Origin: an uncultured Lachnospiraceae bacterium | GTDB lineage: Bacteria > Bacillota > Clostridia > Lachnospirales > Lachnospiraceae | Assembly (NCBI GenBank): GCA_910579395.1 | Contig: CAJTUC010000013.1 | Span: forward strand, 26,774-90,773 | Length of the DNA: 64,000 nt | Direction of reading: 5' to 3' | Shown: in pieces, positions 41,060-50,115 of the stretch | How positions within the stretch are numbered: the stretch's first letter is position 1 | Layout: each line of letters starts with the position of its first letter | Program-made: the position numbers and the translations under genes | Notes under the pieces: model-generated | The model's database searches: none | What the model was told of the DNA's origin: nothing | Seen by the model: the letters and a program-made list of their open reading frames with translations, nothing else

Positions 41060-42754
41060 TTATAAATCAAACGACACCTTGATCATTTCACTGACAGAAG
41101 TCATGCCCGAAAGCACATATTCCGTCGCACTCATGCGGAGTGTGCGCATTCCTTCTTCCAGCGCCTTTTCTTTGATGGCTTCCGCTCCCCCGTTCTTGCT
41201 GATGATGCTCTTTAAGGGCTGCGTCACTTCCATGATCTCATAAACACCGATTCTTCCGCGGAAACCGGTACCATCACATTTGGGGCAGCCACAGGGCGCA
41301 TAGATGGTAATATCCTCGTCCGGCGCTTTATTCAGAAGCTCCAGTTCTTCTGCATCCGCCTTTTTGGCTTTCTTGCATTCCGGGCACAAACGGCGCACAA
41401 GACGCTGCGCAATAACGCCAATTGTAGAGTCTGCAATCAGATAAGGGTCAATCCCCATATCTTCCAGGCGGGTAATTGTGCTCGCCGCAGAATTCGTATG
41501 TAATGTGGATACGACCAGATGCCCAGTAATGGAAGCCTGTACGGCGATGCTCGCAGTCTCCTGGTCTCGAATCTCACCGATCATGATGATATCCGGGTCC
41601 TGACGCAGGATAGAACGCAGGGCGCTGGCAAAAGTCAAATCTGCCTTGGGATTGACCTGTACCTGATTGATACCGTCAATATTCGCTTCCACCGGGTCTT
41701 CTACGGTAATGATATTAACATCCTCTTTGTTCAGTTCGCTGAGCGCCGTATACAGAGTCGTCGATTTACCGCTTCCGGTAGGCCCTGTTACAAGCAGGAT
41801 ACCATGCGGATTCTGCAAAATATGGTCGAACTTCTTCATATCGGCCGGACCAAGACCAAGCTGGCTCTTCTCTCTCGTCAGCGCGTTCTTGGAGGTAAGT
41901 CTCATAACGACCTTTTCACCGTACACCGTAGGCAGAATGGATACACGGATATCGAATTCGTGCCGGTCTACAATCTGGGTGATACGGCCGTCCTGCGGCT
42001 TTCTTTTTTCGGAGATATCCATGCCGCCAATAATTTTGATTCGGGCTACCATCGCAGGCAGGAGTCTGACACTATATGTTGCCTTCTCATAGAGCGCACC
42101 GTCAATACGGTAGCGGATACGGACCTGTCTTTCCATTGGTTCGATATGAATATCGGAAGAACGCTGTCTGACTGCCTGTTCAATCATGCTCTTTACGAGC
42201 TGAACAATCGGCGAGTTATTAACATCCTCGCTGTACATATCTTCCTGTTCCGCAAACTGGCTCTCCTTTTCTCTCGTATACTCTTCCAGCGCGGAAACTA
42301 CTTCGGCCTGCCCATAATATTTATCCAACGCGAGCATAATGCTTCTCGTTGTAGAAACGACCGGCTCCACCTGTAAGTTCGTGATAATGGTGATGTCGTC
42401 CATCGCCGTCATATCCATCGGGTCAGCCATCGCAACACGAAGAATATTCATGCTCTCTGCGGAATACTCGAACGGAAGTATTTTGTACTTCTTTAAAATA
42501 TTTGCCGGAACAAGAGAAAGAATATCTTCCGAAATCGCCACGTTCTGCAAGTCTATCACCTCCAGATTCAACTGGCTGCTCAAAGCATTGGTAATATTCT
42601 CCTCCGTTACAAACCCTTCATCTACTAATGTTTCTCCAAGTTTACGGCCGCTTCCCTTCTGCAGTTCAAGCCCCCTTTGAAGCTGTTCTTCCGAGATGAC
42701 CCCGCTGTTTACAAGAACATCTCCAAGACGCAGTTTCTTTCTTGTGTTATCCAT
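41060..42754 (-). CDS. pilB: Type IV pilus extension ATPase PilB
   Basis: Hexameric ATPase that powers pilus extension (564 aa). An N-terminal MshEN-type domain (about 1-150, which in some homologues binds c-di-GMP) precedes the secretion ATPase. Walker A is GPTGSGKST at 324-332; the Asp and His boxes follow. A zinc site (CPECKK ... CGCPKC, about 455-490) is complete. It has its own promoter, but pilC now lies 4.3 kb away because of the inserted island. Confidence 0.96.
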   Translation of the reverse strand: MDNTRKKLRLGDVLVNSGVISEEQLQRGLELQKGSGRKLGETLVDEGFVTEENITNALSSQLNLEVIDLQNVAISEDILSLVPANILKKYKILPFEYSAESMNILRVAMADPMDMTAMDDITIITNLQVEPVVSTTRSIMLALDKYYGQAEVVSALEEYTREKESQFAEQEDMYSEDVNNSPIVQLVKSMIEQAVRQRSSDIHIEPMERQVRIRYRIDGALYEKATYSVRLLPAMVARIKIIGGMDISEKRKPQDGRITQIVDRHEFDIRVSILPTVYGEKVVMRLTSKNALTREKSQLGLGPADMKKFDHILQNPHGILLVTGPTGSGKSTTLYTALSELNKEDVNIITVEDPVEANIDGINQVQVNPKADLTFASALRSILRQDPDIIMIGEIRDQETASIAVQASITGHLVVSTLHTNSAASTITRLEDMGIDPYLIADSTIGVIAQRLVRRLCPECKKAKKADAEELELLNKAPDEDITIYAPCGCPKCDGTGFRGRIGVYEIMEVTQPLKSIISKNGGAEAIKEKALEEGMRTLRMSATEYVLSGMTSVSEMIKVSFDL

Positions 42755-42811
42755 ATGCCTTTACCCCTTTTTTACCCCAATATCTATGAAAAATTTCGTA
42801 TTTCCCATATC

Positions 42812-42840
42812 ATTTTACTCTTTTTCGAAGTATTAGGCAA
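42812..42840 (-). promoter_or_regulatory. Sigma-A type promoter of pilB
   Basis: TTGCCT and TAAAAT on the minus strand with a 17-base spacer, 58 bases before pilB and just after the dprA stop. Confidence 0.6.
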
Positions 42841-42860
42841 GCGTTGTTCCCCGTTAATCT

Positions 42861-43994
42861 TTATTCTTTCACAAAATAACTATTCCCAATCTGCCTCGCA
42901 TATCCCATAAGACTCAGTTTCACCAGCTGGTTCATCAGTTCAGGCAGTGTAAGTTCGCTTCCGCCTTTTGATAACATGCGTTCTTTTATTATTTCCGGCG
43001 ACTGAGGCGTATCCTCCAGATTTTCCAATAACGCTTTCTGCATATCGGATAAAAGAGCTTTCCCGCTCCTTTGTACACCCATACGAGAGTTCCCCGTTTC
43101 CCGTCCCGTAAGGCTGTGAATCATATCTTCTGCCGAAAATGCAACAGCTGCTCCCTGCTGAATCAGACGATTGCAGCCTTCACTCAGCGCATCCGTCACC
43201 CGGCCGGGCAGCGCGTAAACTTCCCGTCCCTGTTCCAATGCCATGTCCACAGTGATCAGTGTTCCGCTCCGATTTTTGGCTTCAATGACAAGAACAACAT
43301 CCGAAAGTCCGCTGATAATACGGTTTCTCGGCGGAAAAAGGCTGTTCTTCGGCTCTGTTCCGGGCGGATATTCCGAGCAGATACCGCCCCGCTTACAAAG
43401 CATCTCATATAATTCTCTGTTTTCCGCCGGATAGCAGATATCCACGCCGCAGCCAAGCACACCGAGCGAGAAACCTTCCGCATCGAGCGCTGCTTTCTGG
43501 GAAATGCCGTCAATCCCTCTAGCCATGCCGCTGATGATCTGTATGCCCGCTGCCGCCAGTTCTCTGCCATAATGCTGCGCCATTCTCCGTCCATATTCCG
43601 AACAGTTCCTTGCACCGATGATCGCGACCGACGGCCGCTCCTCCATCAGGAGTTTTCCCTGAAAATAAAGCCCGTACGGTGCATCTGGAATCTGCGCAAG
43701 GCGTCCCGGATACTTTTCATCGCCCAGACAGGTGAAGCGGATGCCTTTCTCTTTTAAGTTTTCATATGCCCTCTTGATATTCCAGTCTTTTTTCGAATCG
43801 ATGATCCGCTCCGCCAGTGTTGATTTTGCATGCATTGCATCAAGAAGGCATTCCAACTCCTTTTGCGACATATGATAGACTGCTTCCGGCGTTCCTTTTT
43901 CCGAAAGCAGATACTTTATGGTCTTACGCCCAACGCCTGGAATATTATACAGCCAGTGCGCATAGGGAAGCTGTTCCTCTTCTATTTTCTCCAT
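42861..43994 (-). CDS. dprA: DNA-processing protein DprA
   Basis: Binds incoming single-stranded DNA during transformation and loads RecA. The Rossmann-like core is intact: VAIIGARNCSEYGRRMAQ, GMARGIDGISQKAALDAEG and the GVLGCGVDICYPAENRELY segment. An N-terminal helix-hairpin-helix part (IPGVGRKTIKYLL) and a C-terminal winged-helix region are present. Its start overlaps the comM stop by 13 bases. With pilus genes and comM nearby, natural competence is possible. Confidence 0.96.
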   Translation of the reverse strand: MEKIEEEQLPYAHWLYNIPGVGRKTIKYLLSEKGTPEAVYHMSQKELECLLDAMHAKSTLAERIIDSKKDWNIKRAYENLKEKGIRFTCLGDEKYPGRLAQIPDAPYGLYFQGKLLMEERPSVAIIGARNCSEYGRRMAQHYGRELAAAGIQIISGMARGIDGISQKAALDAEGFSLGVLGCGVDICYPAENRELYEMLCKRGGICSEYPPGTEPKNSLFPPRNRIISGLSDVVLVIEAKNRSGTLITVDMALEQGREVYALPGRVTDALSEGCNRLIQQGAAVAFSAEDMIHSLTGRETGNSRMGVQRSGKALLSDMQKALLENLEDTPQSPEIIKERMLSKGGSELTLPELMNQLVKLSLMGYARQIGNSYFVKE

Positions 43995-45556
43995 CCTCTT
44001 TCTTTTTCCTTCCCAGTCCCTTTATAATCTGCTGCCCGATACATAAGGGCTTCCGCCAGATGTTCCTCTCTGATTTCATTTGCTCCGGCCAGATCAGCGA
44101 TCGTACGCGCCACTTTCAGAATACGGTGGTAGCTTCTTGCCGTCAGATTCAGTTTCCGGAAACTCTGCTCCAGCAGTCTTTTTTCCGCAGACCGTAATGA
44201 ACAATATTTCTGAGTGTCCTTCGCTCCCATATCGGTATTAAAACGCAGTCCGGTTCCGGCAAAACGTTCCTGCTGGATATGTCTTGCTTTCATCACGCGT
44301 CCCCGTATCTGCTCGCTGTTCTCTTGAATAACATGCGTTGTCAAATCAGAAACCTCTACTGCAGCCGCTTCTACACAGATATCAATCCGGTCCAGGATCG
44401 GGCCGGAAATATGTTCCAGATATCGATGCACTTCCCAGGGCGTACAGTTGCATTTCTGCATATCGGGATAATAGCCGCAGGGACAGGGATTCATCGCTCC
44501 CACCAGCATAAAATCCGCCGGATAGATATAGTTGCCAGTGCTTCTTGCTAGCTGTATCTGTCTGTCCTCCAGCGGCTGACGCAAAATATCCAGCGTTTCC
44601 CTTTTGAATTCCGGCATTTCATCAAGGAACAAAATGCCGCGGTGGGCAAGGGTGACAATTCCCGGCACGGGTATTTTGCCGCCTCCCGCAAGGGCCTGCC
44701 CGGTCATTGTATGATGGGGCGCGAGAAAAGGCCGCTCAGTCAGCAGGATTTCTTCCGGGGGCAGCAGTCCCGCTATGCTGTAAATGGTAGAAACTTCCAT
44801 GCTTTCTTCCATAGAAAGGGGCGGCAGAATCGTAGGCATCCTTTTGGCGATCATCGTCTTCCCGGAACCGGGCGGACCGACGAGCAGCAAATGGTGAAAT
44901 CCTGCGGCCGCTATTTCCGCTGCCCTTTTCACCATCTGCTGACCATGCACATCCGCAAAATCCAGCCTTACGCCTTTTCTTTTTCTTTCAAAAAGGGCGC
45001 AGACATCGATTTTAGCAGGCTCAATCAGCTTTTCCCGCTCCCCTTTCTCTGTCAGCAAAAAGGCAAAGGCCTCCCGGATATCGGAAACACCGATTACTTC
45101 GATTCCCTGTACTGCAGCGCCTTCCATCGCATTTTGTTTTGGCAGAATACAACAGGCAACCCCTTGTTTCTGTGCTTCTCTGACAATGGGGAGCACACCT
45201 TTTACCGGCTTCACTTCCCCATTCAGTCCAAGTTCCCCGATGATCAGCGTATTTTCAACATTTTCAGACGGAAGATGCTGCAAGGCTGTCAAAATGCCGA
45301 CGGCGACCGGCAAATCAAGCAGAGAGCCTTCTTTCCTTAAATCCGCAGGGGACAGGTTGACATTGATACACTTTGCAGGAAGCGGTACACCCGCATTTTT
45401 CAACGCAACCTTTACCCGTTCCCTCGCCTCCTTTACCTCTGAACCCAGCAGGCCGACCATCTGAAAACAGGGCAGTCCATTGGACACATCCACTTCCACA
45501 CAGATCAAATGGCTTCTGATACCGTGAATCGTGCCCGATATGATAGAACTAAACAA
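43982..45556 (-). CDS. comM: YifB/ComM-family AAA+ ATPase
   Basis: Mg-chelatase-like AAA+ protein; ComM helps branch migration in natural transformation in other bacteria. The N-terminal ChlI domain (GTIHGIRSHLICVEVDVSN) leads to a Walker A GPPGSGKTMIAKRMP, Walker B GILFLDEMPEF and the NPCPCGYYPD segment typical of the family. The start is TTG; GAGGAGG lies 7 bases upstream. It overlaps dprA, so both are made together. Confidence 0.92.
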   Translation of the reverse strand: MFSSIISGTIHGIRSHLICVEVDVSNGLPCFQMVGLLGSEVKEARERVKVALKNAGVPLPAKCINVNLSPADLRKEGSLLDLPVAVGILTALQHLPSENVENTLIIGELGLNGEVKPVKGVLPIVREAQKQGVACCILPKQNAMEGAAVQGIEVIGVSDIREAFAFLLTEKGEREKLIEPAKIDVCALFERKRKGVRLDFADVHGQQMVKRAAEIAAAGFHHLLLVGPPGSGKTMIAKRMPTILPPLSMEESMEVSTIYSIAGLLPPEEILLTERPFLAPHHTMTGQALAGGGKIPVPGIVTLAHRGILFLDEMPEFKRETLDILRQPLEDRQIQLARSTGNYIYPADFMLVGAMNPCPCGYYPDMQKCNCTPWEVHRYLEHISGPILDRIDICVEAAAVEVSDLTTHVIQENSEQIRGRVMKARHIQQERFAGTGLRFNTDMGAKDTQKYCSLRSAEKRLLEQSFRKLNLTARSYHRILKVARTIADLAGANEIREEHLAEALMYRAADYKGTGKEKERGWRK

Positions 45557-45719
45557 TTTTTTACCTCCTCATACAAATCGAATTACATATGTTTTAAAAT
45601 ATTTTAAAAAGTTATGAATTCTGCGGCGATATGCCCTGATTCATAGAACATAAGAACAGGCACTATGCGGCGCACCACGAGCCGCATGTCCCTTTTGAAT
45701 ATCTCTATCATAATGAAAA

Positions 45720-45753
45720 ACAAAAAAGTTGTCAAGAAAAACTTCCTGACAAC
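45720..45753 (-). terminator. Terminator downstream of pilT
   Basis: On the minus strand GTTGTCAGGAA pairs with TTCTTGACAAC around a short loop, followed by TTTTTTG. It lies about 70 bases after the pilT stop and ends the sigK-HD-pilT unit. Confidence 0.85.
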
Positions 45754-45822
45754 TTCAAAAATATGCAGGCCTTCGCAGGAACTATGCCCCGTCTTGCCCA
45801 GCATCTGAAACGCTGTAACTTC

Positions 45823-46878
45823 TTATAAAATTTTGTTCTGCATTCCATCCGGATCCTGCGCAAACTGAATCGCCATTTCCCTGTCTATCTTTCCTTCATA
45901 GAAAAGTTGTGTAATGCTTTCATCCATCGTGATCATGCCCATCTTTCGGTTTGTCTGCATGACAGAAACAAGCTGGTGTGATTTTCCTTCCCTGATCAGA
46001 TTGCGGACCGCATGGTTCGCATGCATGACTTCAAAAGCCGCCACACGTCCTCTGCCATCCATTGTCGGAATGAGCTGCTGCGAAATAACCGCTTCGAGAA
46101 CATTTGCGAACTGTACGCGGATCTGCTGCTGCTGATGGGGCGGGAAAACGTCAATAACACGGTCTACCGTACTTGCCGCGCCGATCGTATGCAGTGTGGA
46201 TAGAACAAGATGTCCCGTTTCTGCCGCGGTTATAGCCACGCTGATCGTCTCAAAATCACGCATCTCACCGACCAGAATAACATCCGGATCCTCACGCAGC
46301 GCGGCGCGCAGCGCATTGGCATAGCTTTGGGAGTCCAACCCTATCTCACGCTGGTTCACCATCGCCATCTTATGCTGATGCAGATATTCGATCGGGTCCT
46401 CCAGCGTAATAACATGAGCGTCCCTGTTATTGTTAATTTTGTCAATGATAGCCGCAAGCGTCGTCGATTTACCGCTTCCGGTAGGACCGGTAACGAGAAT
46501 CAGCCCCCTTTTTCTTTCGTATAAATTGATAACGGATTCCGGTACGCCCAGGGCTTCCGGCGAGGGTACCTGCGTACCGACAAGACGGAGCGCCAGAGCA
46601 ACGGAACCTCTCTGCTTATAAGCATTCACACGATAACGTCCAAGCTCCGGAATCGAGAATGACATATCGTACTCTCCCCGGTCCTCAAAACGTTCCCGCT
46701 GTGTTTCTGTCATAATCTCAAGCAGTACTTCCAGAGTATCCGCCGGCATCATCTTCGAATAGTTCATCGCAATCAGATTACCGTTCACACGCATTTTCGG
46801 CGGAATTCCGACCGTTATATGTACGTCTGATGCTCCTGCCTCCTTAGCTGTCCTCATAATTTCCTCAATCGTTGGCAT
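45823..46878 (-). CDS. pilT: Type IV pilus retraction ATPase PilT
   Basis: Hexameric ATPase that drives pilus retraction and twitching. It has 351 aa with Walker A GPTGSGKST (131-139), Asp box (ITLEDPIEYLH), Walker B-like GEMRDFETISVAITAAETG and the retraction motif AVRNLIREGK near the end. It lies 29 bases after an HD-domain gene, apart from the main pilus operon. Confidence 0.96.
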   Translation of the reverse strand: MPTIEEIMRTAKEAGASDVHITVGIPPKMRVNGNLIAMNYSKMMPADTLEVLLEIMTETQRERFEDRGEYDMSFSIPELGRYRVNAYKQRGSVALALRLVGTQVPSPEALGVPESVINLYERKRGLILVTGPTGSGKSTTLAAIIDKINNNRDAHVITLEDPIEYLHQHKMAMVNQREIGLDSQSYANALRAALREDPDVILVGEMRDFETISVAITAAETGHLVLSTLHTIGAASTVDRVIDVFPPHQQQQIRVQFANVLEAVISQQLIPTMDGRGRVAAFEVMHANHAVRNLIREGKSHQLVSVMQTNRKMGMITMDESITQLFYEGKIDREMAIQFAQDPDGMQNKIL

Positions 46879-46907
46879 TGATCAAACCTTCTTCCTTCCT
46901 GTATTCT

Positions 46908-48074
46908 TTAAAAAGATCCTGGAACATATTCCCCTTCTGAATCCTTTCCATCATCATTCACATATTCGGGCTCTTCCACCGTAATGCCCTGCCGCTTCAA
47001 CAGGTCCATATTCATCACATGGCGGTTATCCATTGTCTTCATGATATCCACGATTTCGATATGACCGTCGTATACACGATTCCCCAGATCGATAATTCTG
47101 TTATCTTTGAAAGTCAGAACAAGCGGTTTTAAGATGTTCCTTTCATTTTCCACAAGCACAAGTCCCTTGGCTCCGGTATTTAATTCCACGCTGACGCCGG
47201 GAACAAGAAGCTTAATGGAATTGCTGAGCGCATTCACGACCGTTTCATCAAAATACCGGGGATTACGCAGCAGATGTTTGAAAGCAGCTATCTCAGACTG
47301 CCGTTCCCTGTCAAGCTGTACTGCCGTCATCGTATCAAAAACTTCCGCTACAGACAGGATTTTGGCTCCCGTGACCATTTTATTTAAGTCCGTCACCCTT
47401 CCCCGCTGTAAATTATCCAGATTATTCTGCGCCTGTACGCAGATACGCTTAATATTGGGATTCGTGGCAAATACATGCTCCAACTTCCCAAATCCCGCCA
47501 CTTCGGCGTTCCGCATCTGCTCCCTTTCCGCTTCAGTCCATTTATCCTGCATCATAAGGCTTTTCGGCGCCGACAGCTTGCCGATGTCATGGACGACAGC
47601 GGCAGTCACTGCATCGAGTTGTTCTGATACGGAAGCCTTCATCATATGTGCTATCATGGCACAGAGAATCGCGACATTCAAAGCATGCTTATAAAAATAG
47701 TCTTCTTTGCTGCGCAGATTCTGCTGGAAACTGATCTTCCGGTCAAGGTGCCCATAATTTTTGATGATGTTTGCTACAATCGTCTGTATTTTGGCATACC
47801 GCGAATTCCGTATAATCTGATCCAGTTCTTCCTGAATGGAAAAGACACACATCGTCTGAAATCTTTCAAACTCGATATCGTCTTTGGTCATCGGCGGAAC
47901 AGGCTCTGCCGGCTCCAGCACGAAAATGCCGAGCAGGCCAAAATTCTTAATACTGTTCATTCCCTGTACTGTAAGCTTTGAATTTCTTTCATAAAGCAGA
48001 ACGCCGTTTTTATTATAAATAGGACGTGCGATCCGCATTCCGGTTTTTAAATCATCACTTTTCACAAAGATCAT
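46908..48074 (-). CDS. HD-domain protein, degenerate HD-GYP
   Basis: A 388-aa protein with an N-terminal DUF3391-like part (KTGMRIARPIYNKNGVLLYE) and an HD domain. His 130 (KHALNVAIL) and the HD pair at 162-163 (VVHDIGKLSAP) are present. The place where HD-GYP enzymes have HHE and DGxGYP is changed to RICVQAQNNLDNLQRG, so the c-di-GMP hydrolysis signature is missing. It may bind rather than cleave the nucleotide, or have another substrate. It sits between sigK and pilT with 25- and 29-base gaps. Confidence 0.8.
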   Translation of the reverse strand: MIFVKSDDLKTGMRIARPIYNKNGVLLYERNSKLTVQGMNSIKNFGLLGIFVLEPAEPVPPMTKDDIEFERFQTMCVFSIQEELDQIIRNSRYAKIQTIVANIIKNYGHLDRKISFQQNLRSKEDYFYKHALNVAILCAMIAHMMKASVSEQLDAVTAAVVHDIGKLSAPKSLMMQDKWTEAEREQMRNAEVAGFGKLEHVFATNPNIKRICVQAQNNLDNLQRGRVTDLNKMVTGAKILSVAEVFDTMTAVQLDRERQSEIAAFKHLLRNPRYFDETVVNALSNSIKLLVPGVSVELNTGAKGLVLVENERNILKPLVLTFKDNRIIDLGNRVYDGHIEIVDIMKTMDNRHVMNMDLLKRQGITVEEPEYVNDDGKDSEGEYVPGSF

Positions 48075-48099
48075 ATGACTTTATCCCCCTGTCTTTTAA

Positions 48100-48729
48100 C
48101 TATCCAAACCCTTCCCGCAGCTTCTCCAGCGCCCTTTTCTCGATTCTGGAAACATAGCTTCTGGAAATCCCCAGATTCTTCCCAATTTCCCGCTGTGTCA
48201 CTTCCTGATCGTCCATAAGTCCGTAACGCAGCTTCAATATTTTCTTCTCCCGCTCATCCAACTTTTCCTCCAAAAGCCCGGATAAACGCTTCAAATGTTC
48301 TTCCACTTCCATCTGCTCTATTACATCGGACTGCTCCTGCTCAATGATATCGAGCAGACTGATTTCATTTCCTTCTCTATCCGTTCCGATCGGCTCATAA
48401 AGCGACACTTCTCTGGAAGTTTTCTTTTTTGCCCGCAGCAGCATCAGCAGTTCGTTATCGATACATCTCGAAGCATAAGTACTGAGCTTTCCTTTTCCCG
48501 CATCAAAAGAATCAATCGCCTTGATCAGTCCAATCGTCCCTGTTGATATCAAATCTTCCATATCTTCATCGACATTCTGATATTTTTTGGCGATATGCGC
48601 CACCAGACGAAGGTTCCGTTCAACCAATATTTCTTTGGCGGTCTGCCTTTGCCGGCTGTTCCCTTCCTTCAGCAGGCGCAGGTATGCGGCTTCTTCTTTC
48701 GCCGTCAGCGGTTGTTTAAATGTTTTCAA
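48100..48729 (-). CDS. sigK: Sporulation sigma factor SigK
   Basis: Late mother-cell sigma factor. It has 209 aa with region 2 (STGTIGLIKAIDSFDAGKGK, TYASRCIDNELLMLLRA) and region 4 (REIGKNLGISRSYVSRIEKR) of the SigK subfamily. It starts at KTFKQPLTAKEEAAYL, so the cleaved pro-sequence of Bacillus is absent and no skin element interrupts it. The start is TTG with only GGGGG upstream. An ATG 20 bases upstream is out of frame by one base. The upstream promoter is sigma-A type, not sigma-E. Confidence 0.9.
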   Translation of the reverse strand: MKTFKQPLTAKEEAAYLRLLKEGNSRQRQTAKEILVERNLRLVAHIAKKYQNVDEDMEDLISTGTIGLIKAIDSFDAGKGKLSTYASRCIDNELLMLLRAKKKTSREVSLYEPIGTDREGNEISLLDIIEQEQSDVIEQMEVEEHLKRLSGLLEEKLDEREKKILKLRYGLMDDQEVTQREIGKNLGISRSYVSRIEKRALEKLREGFG

Positions 48730-48813
48730 AAGAAGCCCCCAAAGTTCATTTACTCCTATTCTATGAATTGGGGACAGTTCGAGTGCCTTTCCACGAAATA
48801 AAAGTGTCCTAAT

Positions 48814-48862
48814 TTTGATATCATATCAAATATATTATACAAATTTATGAAAAAAAGTTCAA
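48814..48862 (-). promoter_or_regulatory. sigK-HD-pilT promoter with palindromic operator
   Basis: TTGAAC and TATAAT on the minus strand with a 17-base spacer (48834-48862). Directly downstream of the -10 lies the perfect palindrome TTTGATATCATATCAAA (48814-48830), at about the transcription start. Its place suggests a repressor site. Confidence 0.65.
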
Positions 48863-48873
48863 TATGAAGTCGT

Positions 48874-50097
48874 TCAAAACAGGAACTTTGACATAACATA
48901 ATTACTGATATCGAATCCGTATGGTGTCAGGCGGATTGAATCGTCTATCAGCAGCAGTTCATCCTGCCGCAGCCTGCCCAGAATCTCTCCATATACAGTT
49001 TCTATGGGAATGCCGAATTTATCCAGAAAGGCCTGCTTTCTGATACCTTCCGTAAGACGCAGACCCAGAAACATGAATTCCTCCATTTGTTCCTGTCTGC
49101 TCAGATACTGCACGTTTTCAGCCAGGCGGGCGCGTTGCGCGGACAATGTCCCCGGCGCTTCTGCCGAAGCCGACGCGGCCTCTTTCGGCATGTCCGGCAC
49201 TACTTCCGTCTTCCGGACAAATCTTGATGAGGACAGCACCGCTTCTCGATATTCCTGCATGGTCCTCTTATTGCTCCACCGCACATCGCCGACCATAGAG
49301 GCCGCTCCCAGACCGAAGCCGACATAATCTCCTCTTTTCCAGTAGACTTTGTTATGTCTGCACTCATAACCCGCTTTCGCATAATTCGATATTTCATAAC
49401 GCCTGTAATCAAATGATGTCAGCATTTCACCTGTCAGCTCATAAAGTTCCCTGTCTTCATCCTCCGTCGGAAAAGACAGCTCTTTCTGATGCTCATAAAA
49501 CCAGGTTCCCTCCTCCAGAATCAGGCTATATGCGGAAATATGCTCCGGTTCCAGAGCAAGTACCCGCTCTAACGTCTGCCGGTAAGAAGCGGGTGTCTGT
49601 CCGGGAACCGCCGACATCAGATCGATATTGATATTTTGGAAACCTGCCTGACGCGCCATTTCGTAGGCCCGACGGAAGGTCCGGTAGTCGTGAATCCTTC
49701 CAAGCTGCCGCAGTTCTTCATCGTCCGCACTCTGCAGCCCGATGCTCAGGCGGTTGACCCCTGCCTGTAAACAGGCCTCCAGTTTGGCCAATGTTAAACT
49801 GTCAGGATTCGCTTCGATTGTAATCTCGCAGTCTTTTTCAAAAATAAAATTATAATTTAATTTTTTAAATATCTTTTTTATCGCATCAGCTTTCAACAGG
49901 GAAGGTGTTCCGCCGCCGACAAAAACAGATATCACTCGATACCCCTCATAAAACAACGACTGTTTTTCTATCTCTTGCAAAAGCAGTGTGAGATAATCTT
50001 CCTGTTCCCGCGCCGTGGCCGGATAAGACAGAAAATCACAGTAACGGCATTTCCGGGCGCAGAATGGAATATGGAGATAAATACTCAGTTCACGCAT
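48874..50097 (-). CDS. hemW: HemW-like radical SAM protein
   Basis: Radical SAM protein of the HemW/HemN-like family, thought to act as a heme chaperone. The cluster motif is C13-x3-C17-x2-C20 in PFCARKCRYCDF, with the GGGTPSLL and NIDLMSAVPGQT segments following. It has the usual C-terminal HemN-like part. The linker at about 305-330 (PKEAASASAEAPGT) is longer than normal. It lies 18 bases after lepA. Confidence 0.93.
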   Translation of the reverse strand: MRELSIYLHIPFCARKCRYCDFLSYPATAREQEDYLTLLLQEIEKQSLFYEGYRVISVFVGGGTPSLLKADAIKKIFKKLNYNFIFEKDCEITIEANPDSLTLAKLEACLQAGVNRLSIGLQSADDEELRQLGRIHDYRTFRRAYEMARQAGFQNINIDLMSAVPGQTPASYRQTLERVLALEPEHISAYSLILEEGTWFYEHQKELSFPTEDEDRELYELTGEMLTSFDYRRYEISNYAKAGYECRHNKVYWKRGDYVGFGLGAASMVGDVRWSNKRTMQEYREAVLSSSRFVRKTEVVPDMPKEAASASAEAPGTLSAQRARLAENVQYLSRQEQMEEFMFLGLRLTEGIRKQAFLDKFGIPIETVYGEILGRLRQDELLLIDDSIRLTPYGFDISNYVMSKFLF

Positions 50098-50115
50098 GGC
50101 GGATATCCCATCTTT

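Noticed and set aside
45604..45804. 66-aa ORF after pilT
   Set aside because: It spans the pilT terminator hairpin and has no ribosome site or coding look; it is the terminator read in a chance frame.
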